A stretch of 64,000 bases of DNA, from contig CALXOL010000011.1 of NCBI GenBank assembly GCA_944390015.1, positions 24,762 to 88,761 of the forward strand, given 5' to 3'. The stretch is from an uncultured Spirochaetaceae bacterium. GTDB taxonomy: Bacteria > Spirochaetota > Spirochaetia > Sphaerochaetales > Sphaerochaetaceae. Numbering within the stretch: the first letter of the stretch is position 1; the number at the start of each line of letters is the position of its first letter. Below the pieces are notes generated by a model, which searched no databases, had not been told where the DNA came from, and saw only the letters and a program-made list of their open reading frames with translations. The position numbers were made by a program, and so were the translations under genes. Shown piece after piece: positions 41,523 through 50,724 of the stretch.

Positions 41523-42915
41523 TCTTGTCCTCCGCTTTAACAAATACGTATCCATCACTCAGACGGACAGTGTAATCATCATCTTTTTCTATCTGTGAGA
41601 TTGATCTCACGATTCTACCTTTCTCATCCGTCATGATCGAGTATCCTCTTTCAAGGATGGAAAGGGGGCTTAAATCCTCTGCTCTGCTCATCAAAAGCTG
41701 TGCTTGGCTCTTCTTATTTCTGAAAAGCTCCATTACAACAAGCCTGCTTTCCACTTCATTTTCCTTGAGCCTGTTTGATGCTTTAAGAGTAATATCCTTC
41801 ATGAGGGCTGAAAGCTGCGAAGATGATTCTCTGAGCCGATCTCTTATCCTTCTATTTCTCTCCTCCATGGATCTATTAAGCCTATCATCCAAGGCGGCCT
41901 TCTCATAGCTCAGCTCGTTCATTCGGCTTCTTATTATCCTTCTAAGTTCATAGGAAGAAAGGATTATGCTCTTATAACGTTCAAGTTTTTTATGCATGAA
42001 GGCGGTATTCATCTTAAGACTCGATAGCCAAAGCTTCTTATCGAGCAGTATGTTCTTTATATCATCATGAAGCTCTTTTTCCATCCTCTCAAGCATCAGG
42101 CGTTTCTTATACGCACCCTCCGTTACCAGTTCTGCCGCCGCAGAAGGGGTAGGAGCTCTCAGATCTGCGACGAAATCAGAAAGAGGGAAATCCGAATCAT
42201 GACCTACCGCACTGATAACCGGAAGTATGCTATCATGTATCGCTTCTATCACAGCAGTGCTGGAGTATGGGGCGAGATCCTCCTCGCTTCCTCCGCCACG
42301 GCAGACTATCAGAAGATCGCAGGGGGAGAAATTATTCGCCTGCCTTATGCGCATGGCTATGTTCTCTTCTGCCCCTTTCCCCTGTACGAGGGATGGAAAG
42401 AGCAGCAGGTTTATGCTTGGTGCCCTGCGTTTCGTAACGTTCATTATATCGTGTATTACGGCACCTTCCGCGCTTGTTATGATTCCTATTGTGCTGATAT
42501 TCTCCGGCAAAGGCTTTTTTATATCGTCGTCAAAATAACCTAGGCTCTTGTAATATGCCCTTCTTTTCTCGATTTCAAGGCGTAAATCTCCCTCTCCCTT
42601 CAGCCTTATGCTCTCTGCGTTGAACGTAAGGCTTCCCCCTTTAGGCCAGAATGATAGACTTCCTTTCAGAACGACGAGTTCTCCGTTTTCCGGTCTTCTT
42701 TCCTTCCAGTTGTTACCTGCGAAGCATGTGCAGTTTAAAAGACTTCCGTCCTTGTCCTTTATTGAGAAATACCAGTGCCTGGACTGGTTGGTACGGAAAT
42801 TACATACCTCTCCCTCAACATTAAGACCATAGAACATCTCAGAAACGGTCTCTTTTATTATCTGTCCGATCTCGGAGACGGTGAAGACTTTATCTAGAAG
42901 GTATTCGCAGTTCAT
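41512..42915 (-). CDS. xseA: exodeoxyribonuclease VII large subunit
   Basis: 467 residues from the ATG at 42915. The N-terminal OB fold (VEGEVCNFRTNQSRHWYFSIKD) is followed by the catalytic domain with GIITSAEGAVIHDI, VCRGGGSEEDLAPYSS and AVGHDSDFPLSDFVADLRAPTPSAAAEL, then a long coiled-coil arm (about 290-420) and a short C-terminal beta segment (GYSIMTDEKGRIVRSI). It degrades single-stranded DNA from either end. It forms an operon with xseB. The ribosome site is weak. Confidence 0.93.
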   Translation of the reverse strand: MNCEYLLDKVFTVSEIGQIIKETVSEMFYGLNVEGEVCNFRTNQSRHWYFSIKDKDGSLLNCTCFAGNNWKERRPENGELVVLKGSLSFWPKGGSLTFNAESIRLKGEGDLRLEIEKRRAYYKSLGYFDDDIKKPLPENISTIGIITSAEGAVIHDIMNVTKRRAPSINLLLFPSLVQGKGAEENIAMRIRQANNFSPCDLLIVCRGGGSEEDLAPYSSTAVIEAIHDSILPVISAVGHDSDFPLSDFVADLRAPTPSAAAELVTEGAYKKRLMLERMEKELHDDIKNILLDKKLWLSSLKMNTAFMHKKLERYKSIILSSYELRRIIRSRMNELSYEKAALDDRLNRSMEERNRRIRDRLRESSSQLSALMKDITLKASNRLKENEVESRLVVMELFRNKKSQAQLLMSRAEDLSPLSILERGYSIMTDEKGRIVRSISQIEKDDDYTVRLSDGYVFVKAEDKNEL

Positions 42916-42956
42916 GGTTTGAGTATAGCACAAAAGGTGTTCATTTTATATTTGGA

Positions 42957-42986
42957 CGAAAAAAAACGGGTAGAATCCTACCCGTT
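42957..42986 (-). terminator. terminator of the ferredoxin gene
   Basis: On the minus strand AACGGGTAG-GATT-CTACCCGTT followed by six or more T (TTTTTTTT into CGTCC). 20 nt past the ferredoxin stop. Confidence 0.88.
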
Positions 42987-43005
42987 ACAGCGATTTGATA
43001 ATGGC

Positions 43006-43173
43006 TTATGCCTCTTCAATAGCACCTGTAGGGCATACGCTTGCGCATGTTCCGCAAGAGATGCATGTATCAGGATCGATTGAATAGATGTCGCCTTCGC
43101 TGATTGCGCCAACTGGGCATTCACCCTGGCATGTTCCGCATGCTACGCATGTATCTGTAATCTTGTAAGCCAT
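43006..43173 (-). CDS. 2[4Fe-4S] ferredoxin
   Basis: 55 residues (MAYKITDTCVACGTCQGECP...), a clostridial-type small ferredoxin. Two CxxCxxCxxxCP motifs are complete: CVACGTCQGECP (from residue 9) and CISCGTCASVCP (from about 38). It carries low-potential electrons for anaerobic metabolism in the cytoplasm. AGGAGATG lies before the ATG. It stands alone with its own strong promoter and terminator, consistent with high expression. Confidence 0.95.
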   Translation of the reverse strand: MAYKITDTCVACGTCQGECPVGAISEGDIYSIDPDTCISCGTCASVCPTGAIEEA

Positions 43174-43212
43174 AGTTCATCTCCTATTATTTTAGCTTAG
43201 TTCCTTTGCCTG

Positions 43213-43242
43213 ATTATAAACTCTATGAAGGTGTGCGGTCAA
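43213..43242 (-). promoter_or_regulatory. promoter of the ferredoxin gene
   Basis: On the minus strand TTGACC (43242-43237), 18-bp spacer, TATAAT (43218-43213), about 40 bp before the ATG. Near consensus. Confidence 0.72.
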
Positions 43243-43366
43243 TCGAATTACCCGTTTTTTTGCTAATATTGCTTTGCGAGTCCATGCATACTTGTTTTTT
43301 TAGTCAGAACGTATATTAACCCAAATTATTGTTATTTTGCCTCTCTTTTCATATACTCAACCAGGT

Positions 43367-45595
43367 ATGAAGAAACTAGTTATCGCAGAAAAACCCTCCG
43401 TAGGAAGGGAGATCGCAAAGACCCTGAATCTCAGAGACAGGGGAAATGGATATATAGAAGGGCCTGATTACATAGTCACCTGGGCTCTTGGACATCTTGT
43501 TGAGCTTGCACAGCCAAGTCATTATTCTGAGCGTTATAAGAGATGGTCACTTAACGACCTGCCGATGTTGCCTGAGAAGCTGGACGAGGAGGTTATCGAG
43601 GAGACAAAGGATCAGTTCTTCGTCATAAGGGATCTGCTCTCAAGACCCGATGTCGAGTCCGTGGTAATAGCAACGGATGCGGGTAGGGAAGGAGAGCTCG
43701 TCGCCAGGTGGATTTTGAAGGAGGCATCCTATGAAGGTAAGTGCGAGCGCCTCTGGATATCGAGCCAGACGGAAAGGGCGATTCTTGAAGGCTTTGCCTC
43801 CCTCAAGGATGCATCGGATTACGACAATCTCTATTATGCCGCCGAATGCAGGGCCGCAGCAGACTGGTATGTGGGAATGAATGTTACCAGGGCTCTTACA
43901 TGTTTTTATGATGCCAAGCTCTCTGCGGGAAGAGTTCAGACCCCGACGCTTGCACTAATGACTGAAAGGGAGGATGAACGCGATAAATTCCTAGGCTCCT
44001 ATTATTATTCGGCACGTGGAAATTTCGGACTTTTCAGCGCCTCATATTATCCAGAGGAGAACTCAATCAGGTTCCAGGATGAATCCCTTGCTGAGGAGTT
44101 CTCTTCGTGGAAAGATAAGAAGGGTAGCGTCATTAGCCTTTCCAGTGAGGAAAAGAGGGACCTTGTTCCTCAGGCATATGATCTAACAGAGCTGCAGAGG
44201 GATGCGAACATCGCATTAGGTTTTTCCGCAAAAGAGACGCTTGATGTGCTTCAGCGCCTGTATGAGGTCCATAAGATAGTCACATATCCAAGAACCGATT
44301 CCAGATACATAACAAAGGACATAGTTCCGACACTCAAGGAGAGGATTGAGGCTCTTTCCAATACCATATTCTCCCGTGTGGTTGACGAGTATCTTTCATC
44401 CGGCTGGAGAGAGGATAATCCGAGGTTCGTTAATGACGAACTTGTCTCGGACCATCATGCGATAATTCCTACAGAGCAGAAGGTCGATGTCTCGAAACTA
44501 AGCAGGGAGGAAGAGGAGCTTTGGAAGTTGATCGCCATGAGATTCTTAGAGGTAATCGGTGAGGATTATGTCTATAACACGACTACCGCACAGTTCTCAG
44601 TGGAAGGAAAGATTTTCAAGACCCGTCTCACACTCCCAGTGCGCAAAGGCTACAGGAATGTCGCGGAGGCCTCTGGCTTAAAGAGCGTTGCGGCACTGCT
44701 TGATGACGATGAGAACTCATTCGCACTGAGGAACATCAAGCAAGGGGACGAGGTCACTCTTCAAAGCGTGAGGGTCAAGAAGAATGCCACGACTCCACCA
44801 GAGCGTTATACCGATGCGACACTGCTCTCTGCCATGGAGCATGCAGGACGGTTCGTTGATGATAAGAGCCTTAAGGAAAATCTGACAAACGGACTCGGAA
44901 CACCAGCCACAAGAGCTGATATGATAGAAAAGCTCCTTCAGAACAGATACATCGTAAGGGATGGAAAATACCTCGTTCCGACTGCGAAGGGAAGGGAGGT
45001 AGTGCGCCTTAGCCCACTCGTGCTTCGCTCTGCAGAACTGACGGGAGTCTGGGAAGGAAGACTTGAGAGAATCAGTAAGGGCAAGGAGGATAAGGATCTC
45101 TTCATCAGGGATATAAAGAAGATGGCCGCAGACCTCGTAAGGGAGGTTGAGCAGAGTCCTTTAAAGTTCTCCCCTCAGTTTACCGATGGAAAGAAGTGTC
45201 CATACTGCGGTGAGATGATGATGAGAGCCCAGGATGCCGATGGCTCTATACATTACATCTGCCAGAAGCTCTCATGCCAGTATGAGGAGAGGGAGGTGAA
45301 AGTCGCTATCGATACCGGGGCAAGCATAAAGAAGATTAATCCGTATACACAGGATGGCAAGGTTCGCCTCGTAATAAAGAAGAGTGCCGCACAGCTTCCG
45401 AAGAAAGTTTATGAGACGAAGATAGAGGTCGTTCGTCCATCCAAGAAGTCATTCCGTCAGGAGAAACCTAACGGGGTGAAGATGGTGCATAAGGATAAGG
45501 AAAGCTCAAGCGCCTATTCAGGTGGAACAATGGCGGACTTCTTCCTCAAGAGCCAGAAAAGAGCGGAAGAGGATAAGAAAAGAAAAAGACGTTAA
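43367..45595 (+). CDS. topB: DNA topoisomerase III (type IA)
   Basis: 742 residues from the ATG at 43367 (MKKLVIAEKPSVGREIAK, start of the Toprim domain). IATDAGREGELVARWI holds the Toprim metal residues, LSAGRVQTPTLALM and VTYPRTDSRYI (catalytic Tyr, about residue 308) follow, and NGLGTPATRADMIEKLL is domain IV. A C-terminal zinc ribbon CPYCGEMMMRAQ...CQKLSC is present, then a basic tail (KRAEEDKKRKRR). It decatenates DNA during replication or recombination. A short AGG site is the only ribosome-binding hint. Confidence 0.93.
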   Translation: MKKLVIAEKPSVGREIAKTLNLRDRGNGYIEGPDYIVTWALGHLVELAQPSHYSERYKRWSLNDLPMLPEKLDEEVIEETKDQFFVIRDLLSRPDVESVVIATDAGREGELVARWILKEASYEGKCERLWISSQTERAILEGFASLKDASDYDNLYYAAECRAAADWYVGMNVTRALTCFYDAKLSAGRVQTPTLALMTEREDERDKFLGSYYYSARGNFGLFSASYYPEENSIRFQDESLAEEFSSWKDKKGSVISLSSEEKRDLVPQAYDLTELQRDANIALGFSAKETLDVLQRLYEVHKIVTYPRTDSRYITKDIVPTLKERIEALSNTIFSRVVDEYLSSGWREDNPRFVNDELVSDHHAIIPTEQKVDVSKLSREEEELWKLIAMRFLEVIGEDYVYNTTTAQFSVEGKIFKTRLTLPVRKGYRNVAEASGLKSVAALLDDDENSFALRNIKQGDEVTLQSVRVKKNATTPPERYTDATLLSAMEHAGRFVDDKSLKENLTNGLGTPATRADMIEKLLQNRYIVRDGKYLVPTAKGREVVRLSPLVLRSAELTGVWEGRLERISKGKEDKDLFIRDIKKMAADLVREVEQSPLKFSPQFTDGKKCPYCGEMMMRAQDADGSIHYICQKLSCQYEEREVKVAIDTGASIKKINPYTQDGKVRLVIKKSAAQLPKKVYETKIEVVRPSKKSFRQEKPNGVKMVHKDKESSSAYSGGTMADFFLKSQKRAEEDKKRKRR

Positions 45596-46035
45596 GCAGA
45601 GAGCGGTAGCATGCATTCCAATGTGCCGTCATATACAAGTGCTTTCATGAATGAGAGGAACCTCTCATGGAATTCTGTTATCTCATAGAGGCTTTCAGCG
45701 AGGCTGGAGGCCTCTATGCTTTGCTCTCTTTTTGAGGGACTGTCATAAGTTAAGAGGTCTTCTGCTTTTGAATAATACGGTTTTCCAGAGATGTTAAGAT
45801 ACGAGGATGATAAGGCGCTAAGCTTATCTTCTAAAAGGGTAATCAGACTTTTTATCTTCTCCTCCTGAACCCGTCTTACATTCCCATTTGTTGAGCAATT
45901 TATAATTCCGCTTTTCTCAAAGAGATTTTTAAGATACAACTCCCATTCCAGCCTTCCGATTGCAAGGCATCCTTTTTTCGCTGAAATATACACTCCCGCG
46001 TTGTTGATGAATCTATAAATCGGTATTCGTCTCAT
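45592..46035 (-). CDS. unrecognised protein divergent from the dap operon
   Basis: 147 residues that I do not recognise. The N-terminus MRRIPIYRFINNAGVYISAKKGCLAIGR in sense is beta-like; the rest is helical and of mixed charge. No signal peptide, membrane segment or cysteine motif is visible. AAAGGAGAG precedes the ATG. It is convergent with topB (4-bp overlap of stops) and divergent from dapB, with a perfect 17-bp palindrome between. It could be a small DNA-binding or regulatory protein, but nothing in the sequence shows that directly. Confidence 0.55.
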   Translation of the reverse strand: MRRIPIYRFINNAGVYISAKKGCLAIGRLEWELYLKNLFEKSGIINCSTNGNVRRVQEEKIKSLITLLEDKLSALSSSYLNISGKPYYSKAEDLLTYDSPSKREQSIEASSLAESLYEITEFHERFLSFMKALVYDGTLECMLPLSA

Positions 46036-46071
46036 TCTTTCTCTCCTTTTCTATACATTAATCCTTTATAT

Positions 46072-46088
46072 TGGACATATAATGTCCA
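46072..46088. promoter_or_regulatory. perfect palindrome in the divergent region before dapB
   Basis: TGGACAT-ATA-ATGTCCA, fully symmetric. A partial repeat TAGACAT occurs at 46135-46141. A TATAAT box at 46109-46114 lies between them and could serve dapB. No lysine riboswitch fits in this 145-bp gap, so a protein operator is the more likely control element. Confidence 0.55.
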
Positions 46089-46180
46089 TTAGAATTATTA
46101 AAATATGTTATAATAAAAACATTATGTAATAATATAGACATTTTGTTTCTTATTTTGCTATTATTTCCTTGGAGGTAAAA

Positions 46181-46936
46181 ATGAGGATTGCAATTGTCGG
46201 TTATGGGAAGATGGGAAGAATTGTAGAGGAGGCCGCACTTTCATCTTCAAATGAGGTCGTGGCGGTAATCGATCCATTCTCTGATAGTCCGAATGTCACA
46301 GGTAGAAGTCTTTCTGATCTGGATGTTGAAGGCGTTGACGTAGTAATTGATTTCTCATCAGCGGAGGGAGCATATGAGAACATGCTCTTTTATGCCGGAA
46401 GCTCATTAAGCGCTGTCGTCGGGACTACTGGGTGGTATGATCGCCTTGAGGAACTTAAAAACAATCTAGCTGGGAAAAACTGTTCGATAATCTATTCAGG
46501 AAACTTCTCCATAGGTGTTGCCATAATGCTGAGGGCATCAGCATACATCTCATCGCTTATGAACAGGGCAGCATCATACGATGTGGCAATTGAGGAAATC
46601 CATCACAGGGCAAAATCAGACTGTCCCTCAGGAACGGCCAAGATGATTGCCTCCACGGTACTTGATAACATGGATCGTAAGAAGAGCATCGTTTACGGCA
46701 ATCCTGAGAAGAGAATCGACAGCTCAGCGCTTCAGGTGTCCTCATTGCGCCTTGGCTGTGTCAATGGAATACATTCGCTCATCTTCGATTCAGAAGCGGA
46801 CACAATAGAATTAAAACATACGGCAAGAAGCCGCATTGGCTTTGCCGAAGGAGCTTTGAGTGCTGCCGCATGGATACATGGGAGAAATGGATTTTTCTCA
46901 TTTGATGATTTTATTTATGATTTCATAGGAGTTTGA
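46181..46936 (+). CDS. dapB: 4-hydroxy-tetrahydrodipicolinate reductase
   Basis: 251 residues from the ATG at 46181 (TTGGAGGT upstream). The nucleotide-binding loop VGYGKMGRIVEE is near residue 6; VDVVIDFSSAEG and VVGTTGW follow; and the active site EEIHHRAKSDCPSGTAKMIA contains the His-His and Lys of the family (Cys replaces the usual Ala before PSGTA). It reduces the DapA product with NAD(P)H. It is first gene of dapB-dapA-dapL-lysA. Confidence 0.93.
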   Translation: MRIAIVGYGKMGRIVEEAALSSSNEVVAVIDPFSDSPNVTGRSLSDLDVEGVDVVIDFSSAEGAYENMLFYAGSSLSAVVGTTGWYDRLEELKNNLAGKNCSIIYSGNFSIGVAIMLRASAYISSLMNRAASYDVAIEEIHHRAKSDCPSGTAKMIASTVLDNMDRKKSIVYGNPEKRIDSSALQVSSLRLGCVNGIHSLIFDSEADTIELKHTARSRIGFAEGALSAAAWIHGRNGFFSFDDFIYDFIGV

Positions 46937-46938
46937 TT

Positions 46939-47841
46939 ATGGATTTCAAGGGTGTTTATACGGCGCTCATCACGCCATTTACGGAATATAATACGGTTGA
47001 CTATGCGTCTTTGGAACGTATTGTCGAATTCCAGATTGAAAACGGCATAGACGGTCTCGTTCCCTGTGGAACGACGGGGGAAAGCCCGACGCTCTCCCAT
47101 GAGGAACATGACCGTGTGATTGCGCAGACGATTAAGTTCGCAGGCGGGAGGGTTCCCGTCATCGCAGGAACTGGAAGCAACGCCACCAGTGAGGCGATAA
47201 GGCTCAGCCAGCATGCAGAGGATGCAGGCGTGGATGCCGTGCTGCTTGTAAACCCATACTACAACAAGCCTACGCAGATGGGACTCTATCTGCATTTCAA
47301 GGCCATTGCGGAGAGTGTCTCTGTACCATGCATACTCTATAACATCAAAGGACGCACGGGTGTGAATCTTGAGACGGATACTCTTTTAAGACTCTCTAGA
47401 GAGTGTTCGAATATTGTGGCTGTTAAGGAGGCCAGCGGGGATATTGTGCAGATAGAGGAGGTCATCAGGAGAAGAGAGGAAGGTTTTTCCGTACTCTCTG
47501 GAGATGATAACCTCGCCCTTGATGTGATAAGAAGGGGTGGAGATGGGGTGATTTCCGTCGCATCAAATCTGTTTCCCGCAGAGATGGAGGCCCTTGTGCA
47601 TAGTGCCATGAGAGGGGATTTTGAGACAGCAGAGCACCTTAATTCGTGGTTCGTTCCTTTCTTCAAAGCCTGTTTCATAGAGACGAATCCCATCCCGATT
47701 AAGGTTGCAATGGCCCGTTTCGGTTATTCTAAGGAGATATTCCGTCTCCCTCTCTGCACCCTTGAGAGCGAGGAGCACAGGAGAGACCTTTTTTCCGTGG
47801 TAGATAAGATGATGGATGATATAAGGAGGGGTGATATCTGA
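46939..47841 (+). CDS. dapA: 4-hydroxy-tetrahydrodipicolinate synthase
   Basis: 300 residues from the ATG at 46939 with AGGAG inside the end of dapB; the TTG at 46933 is unlikely. It is a TIM-barrel aldolase: VPCGTTGESPTLSHEEH, the tyrosine of CILYNIKGRTGVN and the Schiff-base lysine in IVAVKEASGD. It condenses pyruvate with aspartate semialdehyde, the committed step to diaminopimelate. Its TGA shares an A with the dapL ATG. Confidence 0.94.
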   Translation: MDFKGVYTALITPFTEYNTVDYASLERIVEFQIENGIDGLVPCGTTGESPTLSHEEHDRVIAQTIKFAGGRVPVIAGTGSNATSEAIRLSQHAEDAGVDAVLLVNPYYNKPTQMGLYLHFKAIAESVSVPCILYNIKGRTGVNLETDTLLRLSRECSNIVAVKEASGDIVQIEEVIRRREEGFSVLSGDDNLALDVIRRGGDGVISVASNLFPAEMEALVHSAMRGDFETAEHLNSWFVPFFKACFIETNPIPIKVAMARFGYSKEIFRLPLCTLESEEHRRDLFSVVDKMMDDIRRGDI

Positions 47842-49061
47842 TGGCACATGTTAATGCAAATTTCCTCAAGCTCGCATCGGGCTATCTTTTTCCAGAGGTT
47901 GCAAGGAGAACCCGGGCCTGGCAGCAGAAGAATCCTTCTTTCAAGCTTCTCCGCCTTGGTATCGGAAATACCACTGAGGCTATTACTCCGCACATATGTG
48001 AGGCGATGCACCATAAGGTAGACCTTCTCTCAGACAGGAGGACATATACCGGCTATGGGGATGAGCAAGGTGATCAGGATCTGAGGGAGGCGTTATGCGA
48101 TTTCTATCAGAGGGAGTATGGCGTACGCCTTAGCGTCTCTGATTTCTTCATCTCTGATGGGGCAAAGAGCGATGCTGCGAACATACAGGAGCTGTTTTCT
48201 CCCTCTTCTGTGGTCGCCATTACCGATCCTGCATACCCTGTATACGTCGATTCAAATGTCGCAGGAGGCAAGAGCGGAGCATATAACGGAGTAGGCTATG
48301 ACGGCCTTTTATATCTTCCTGCAAGAAAGGAAATGGGGTTTGTCCCTGAGCCGCCTAAAGAGCATGCTGACCTGATATACCTCTGTTCTCCGAATAATCC
48401 TACGGGCTCCGTTGCCACAAAAGAGGATCTTAAGGCGTTTGTGGATTATGCCATCAGGCATAGGGCGATCATAATTTTCGATGCCGCTTATGCCGATTAT
48501 ATCAGAGAACCGAGGCTTCCACATTCGATTTATGAGATTGAGGGAGCTGAGAGATGTGCGATTGAGATTAATTCATTCAGTAAGAACGCAGGATTTACAG
48601 GAATACGCCTGGGCTGGTCCATCGTTCCTGGAAGTCTTGAGACGGAGGATGGAGAGGCTGGACTGCTAAACAGGCTCTGGAACAGAAGACAGAGTACGTT
48701 TTTCAACGGAGCTTCGAACATAGCCCAGGCAGGAGGACTTGCCGCCCTCTCTTTAAAGGGAAGAGCTGAGTGCAGGATGCTGGTTGATTATTATCTTGAG
48801 AATGCGAGGATTATAAAAGAAGGACTAGAGAAAATAGGGCTTGTCTGTTACGGAGGCGTAAACAGCCCTTATGTCTGGGCTGAGTGTCCCAATCAGATGA
48901 GAAGCTGGGATTTCTTCGACCTATTGCTGGAGAGGGCCCATGTGGTCGTGACTCCGGGCTCTGGTTTCGGTAAGGAGGGTGAGGGATATGTGCGTTTATC
49001 CAGTTATGGTCACCGTGAGGACATAACAGAGGCTGTTGAGGCAATCAAGGGGGCACTTTGA
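47841..49061 (+). CDS. dapL: LL-diaminopimelate aminotransferase
   Basis: A 406-residue fold-type I PLP enzyme. The start MAHVNANFLKLASGYLFPEVARR in sense and LLRLGIGNTTEAITPHICEAM are DapL-specific; YLCSPNNPTGSVATKEDL, FDAAYADYI and SFSKNAGFTGIRLGW (PLP Lys) complete the active site. It converts tetrahydrodipicolinate directly to LL-diaminopimelate, bypassing succinylated or acetylated intermediates. This route is known from Leptospira, chlamydiae and related lineages. It overlaps both neighbours by one base or more. Confidence 0.94.
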   Translation: MAHVNANFLKLASGYLFPEVARRTRAWQQKNPSFKLLRLGIGNTTEAITPHICEAMHHKVDLLSDRRTYTGYGDEQGDQDLREALCDFYQREYGVRLSVSDFFISDGAKSDAANIQELFSPSSVVAITDPAYPVYVDSNVAGGKSGAYNGVGYDGLLYLPARKEMGFVPEPPKEHADLIYLCSPNNPTGSVATKEDLKAFVDYAIRHRAIIIFDAAYADYIREPRLPHSIYEIEGAERCAIEINSFSKNAGFTGIRLGWSIVPGSLETEDGEAGLLNRLWNRRQSTFFNGASNIAQAGGLAALSLKGRAECRMLVDYYLENARIIKEGLEKIGLVCYGGVNSPYVWAECPNQMRSWDFFDLLLERAHVVVTPGSGFGKEGEGYVRLSSYGHREDITEAVEAIKGAL

Positions 49062-50332
49062 TGAGTGAGAAGAGGCTGCCGATAGCAGAGCAAAAGCTTA
49101 ATGAGCTTTTAAAAAAGATAGATACTCCTTTCTATATCTATGATGCGGATGCGATTAAAGAGAATGCCACTAGACTTTATGATGCATTCTCATGGGCACC
49201 TGGCTTTACCGATTTTTTTGCAGTCAAGGCTCTTCCAAACATCCATATCCTGAGCTTTCTTTCCTCTCTTGGCTTCGGTGCCGATGCATCAAGCCTTCCT
49301 GAGTTGCTTCTCTCAAAAGACGCCGGAATCAGCAGCGACAGGATCGTATTTACAAGCAATGATACAGATGCCAAGGAGTTTTATGAGGCGATCAGGATGG
49401 GTGTCATATTGAACCTTGATGATGAGAGCCACATCGACAGGGTTCTTGAGACGGGTCTTCCTTTCCCTAAGACCATATGTTTCCGTTACAATCCAGGTCC
49501 AGAGAGAACGGGGAACGCCATAATAGGAAATCCCGTTGAAGCCAAATACGGGGTGACAAAAGACCAGATTATCGGATGCTATGAGAGAGCTGCGAAGCTT
49601 GGGGCTACGAATTTCGGCCTTCATACGATGGTCGCATCCAATGAGCTTGATGAGAGCTACATAGTTGAGACCGCGAGGATGGTCTTTTCCCTTGTCAAGA
49701 AGATAAGGGATGAGGCGAAAGTGAGAATCAGCTTCGTCGATCTTGGTGGGGGAGTGGGAATCCCTTACCGCCCTGAGGATGAGGCGATAGACTTCTATAG
49801 CCTCTCATCCCGTATCCATGAGCTTTATGACCAGATGATCGTTAAGGAGGATCTGCACCCTTTGAGAATAACGTTTGAAATGGGGCGTGCCATAACAGGT
49901 CCTTATGGGTATCTGGTCTCCAGGGTGCGTCATGTGTGCCACAAATACAAGGATTTCGTCGGCCTTGATGCCTCAATGGCGGATCTCATGCGCCCTGCGC
50001 TCTACGGGGCATATCATCATATTACCGTACTGGGTAAGGAGAATAAGCCGAAGGATCATGTATATGACGTTACGGGAAGCCTTTGCGAGAACAACGATAA
50101 GTTCGCAATTGACAGATCTCTTCCTAAGATCGATAGGGGTGATGTGTTTGTAATCCATGATGCGGGGGCACACTCCCATTCAATGGGCTTTAACTATAAT
50201 GCGAAACTCCGTCATGCAGAGTACATGATTCTCAACAAGAGGATTTACAAGATAAGGCGAGATGAGACATACTCCGATTATATCAGCACAATGCTGCCCG
50301 ATATGGAGGAGATTGATGGAATTCGTTTATAA
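49061..50332 (+). CDS. lysA: diaminopimelate decarboxylase
   Basis: A 423-residue fold-type III PLP enzyme making lysine. FFAVKALPN contains the PLP lysine, FVDLGGGVGIPYRPEDE binds phosphate, EMGRAITGPYGYLVSRV follows, and CENNDKFAIDR near residue 340 carries the active-site Cys. The ATG at 49061 overlaps the dapL TGA. DapF (epimerase) and the aspartate kinase genes are not in the window. A thioesterase gene overlaps its 3' end by 17 bp. Confidence 0.9.
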   Translation: MSEKRLPIAEQKLNELLKKIDTPFYIYDADAIKENATRLYDAFSWAPGFTDFFAVKALPNIHILSFLSSLGFGADASSLPELLLSKDAGISSDRIVFTSNDTDAKEFYEAIRMGVILNLDDESHIDRVLETGLPFPKTICFRYNPGPERTGNAIIGNPVEAKYGVTKDQIIGCYERAAKLGATNFGLHTMVASNELDESYIVETARMVFSLVKKIRDEAKVRISFVDLGGGVGIPYRPEDEAIDFYSLSSRIHELYDQMIVKEDLHPLRITFEMGRAITGPYGYLVSRVRHVCHKYKDFVGLDASMADLMRPALYGAYHHITVLGKENKPKDHVYDVTGSLCENNDKFAIDRSLPKIDRGDVFVIHDAGAHSHSMGFNYNAKLRHAEYMILNKRIYKIRRDETYSDYISTMLPDMEEIDGIRL

Positions 50333-50711
50333 GGCACGTGTCTACTATTCAGATACTGACTGCGGGGGGATCGTATACCATGCCCGATATCTCGACTTTG
50401 CGGAGCATGCACGTACCGAGATGCTTCGTACTGCGCTTCCCTCCCTTTCCCAGGATGAGATGAGAGGCGAGGGCCTTATCTTCGTCGTAAAGAGCATAAA
50501 GATAGATTATAAGAAGCCGGCGCACCTTGACGATGAGCTTGAAGTCCATACAAGGCTCTTGAAAGCTGAGCATTTCAGTGTCGTCTTCTCTCAGCAGATC
50601 AAAAGAGGGGAAGATGAGATCTGCTCTCTTGAGGTGAAGGTTGCTTCCATATCTTCGGATGGAAAGAGAATCCTGATGATTCCCAAAGAGGTCATCGAGG
50701 CCCTCAGTTGA
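50316..50711 (+). CDS. YbgC/FadM-type acyl-CoA thioesterase
   Basis: 131 residues from the ATG at 50316 (GGAGGAG 5 bp upstream); a longer frame from 50262 is not needed. It is a hotdog-fold 4HBT thioesterase: VYYSDTDCGGIVYHARYLDFAEHAR carries the catalytic Asp and the YbgC signature, and KIDYKKPAHLDDELEVHT follows. It hydrolyses short- or medium-chain acyl-CoA or acyl-ACP. It is translationally linked to lysA, which suggests operon membership rather than a lysine role. Confidence 0.88.
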   Translation: MEFVYKARVYYSDTDCGGIVYHARYLDFAEHARTEMLRTALPSLSQDEMRGEGLIFVVKSIKIDYKKPAHLDDELEVHTRLLKAEHFSVVFSQQIKRGEDEICSLEVKVASISSDGKRILMIPKEVIEALS

Positions 50712-50724
50712 TATTTGTTTGCGT

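Noticed and set aside
46036..46180. Lysine riboswitch before dapB
   Set aside because: The gap is 145 bp, AT-rich, and lacks the paired helices and length of the lysine element.
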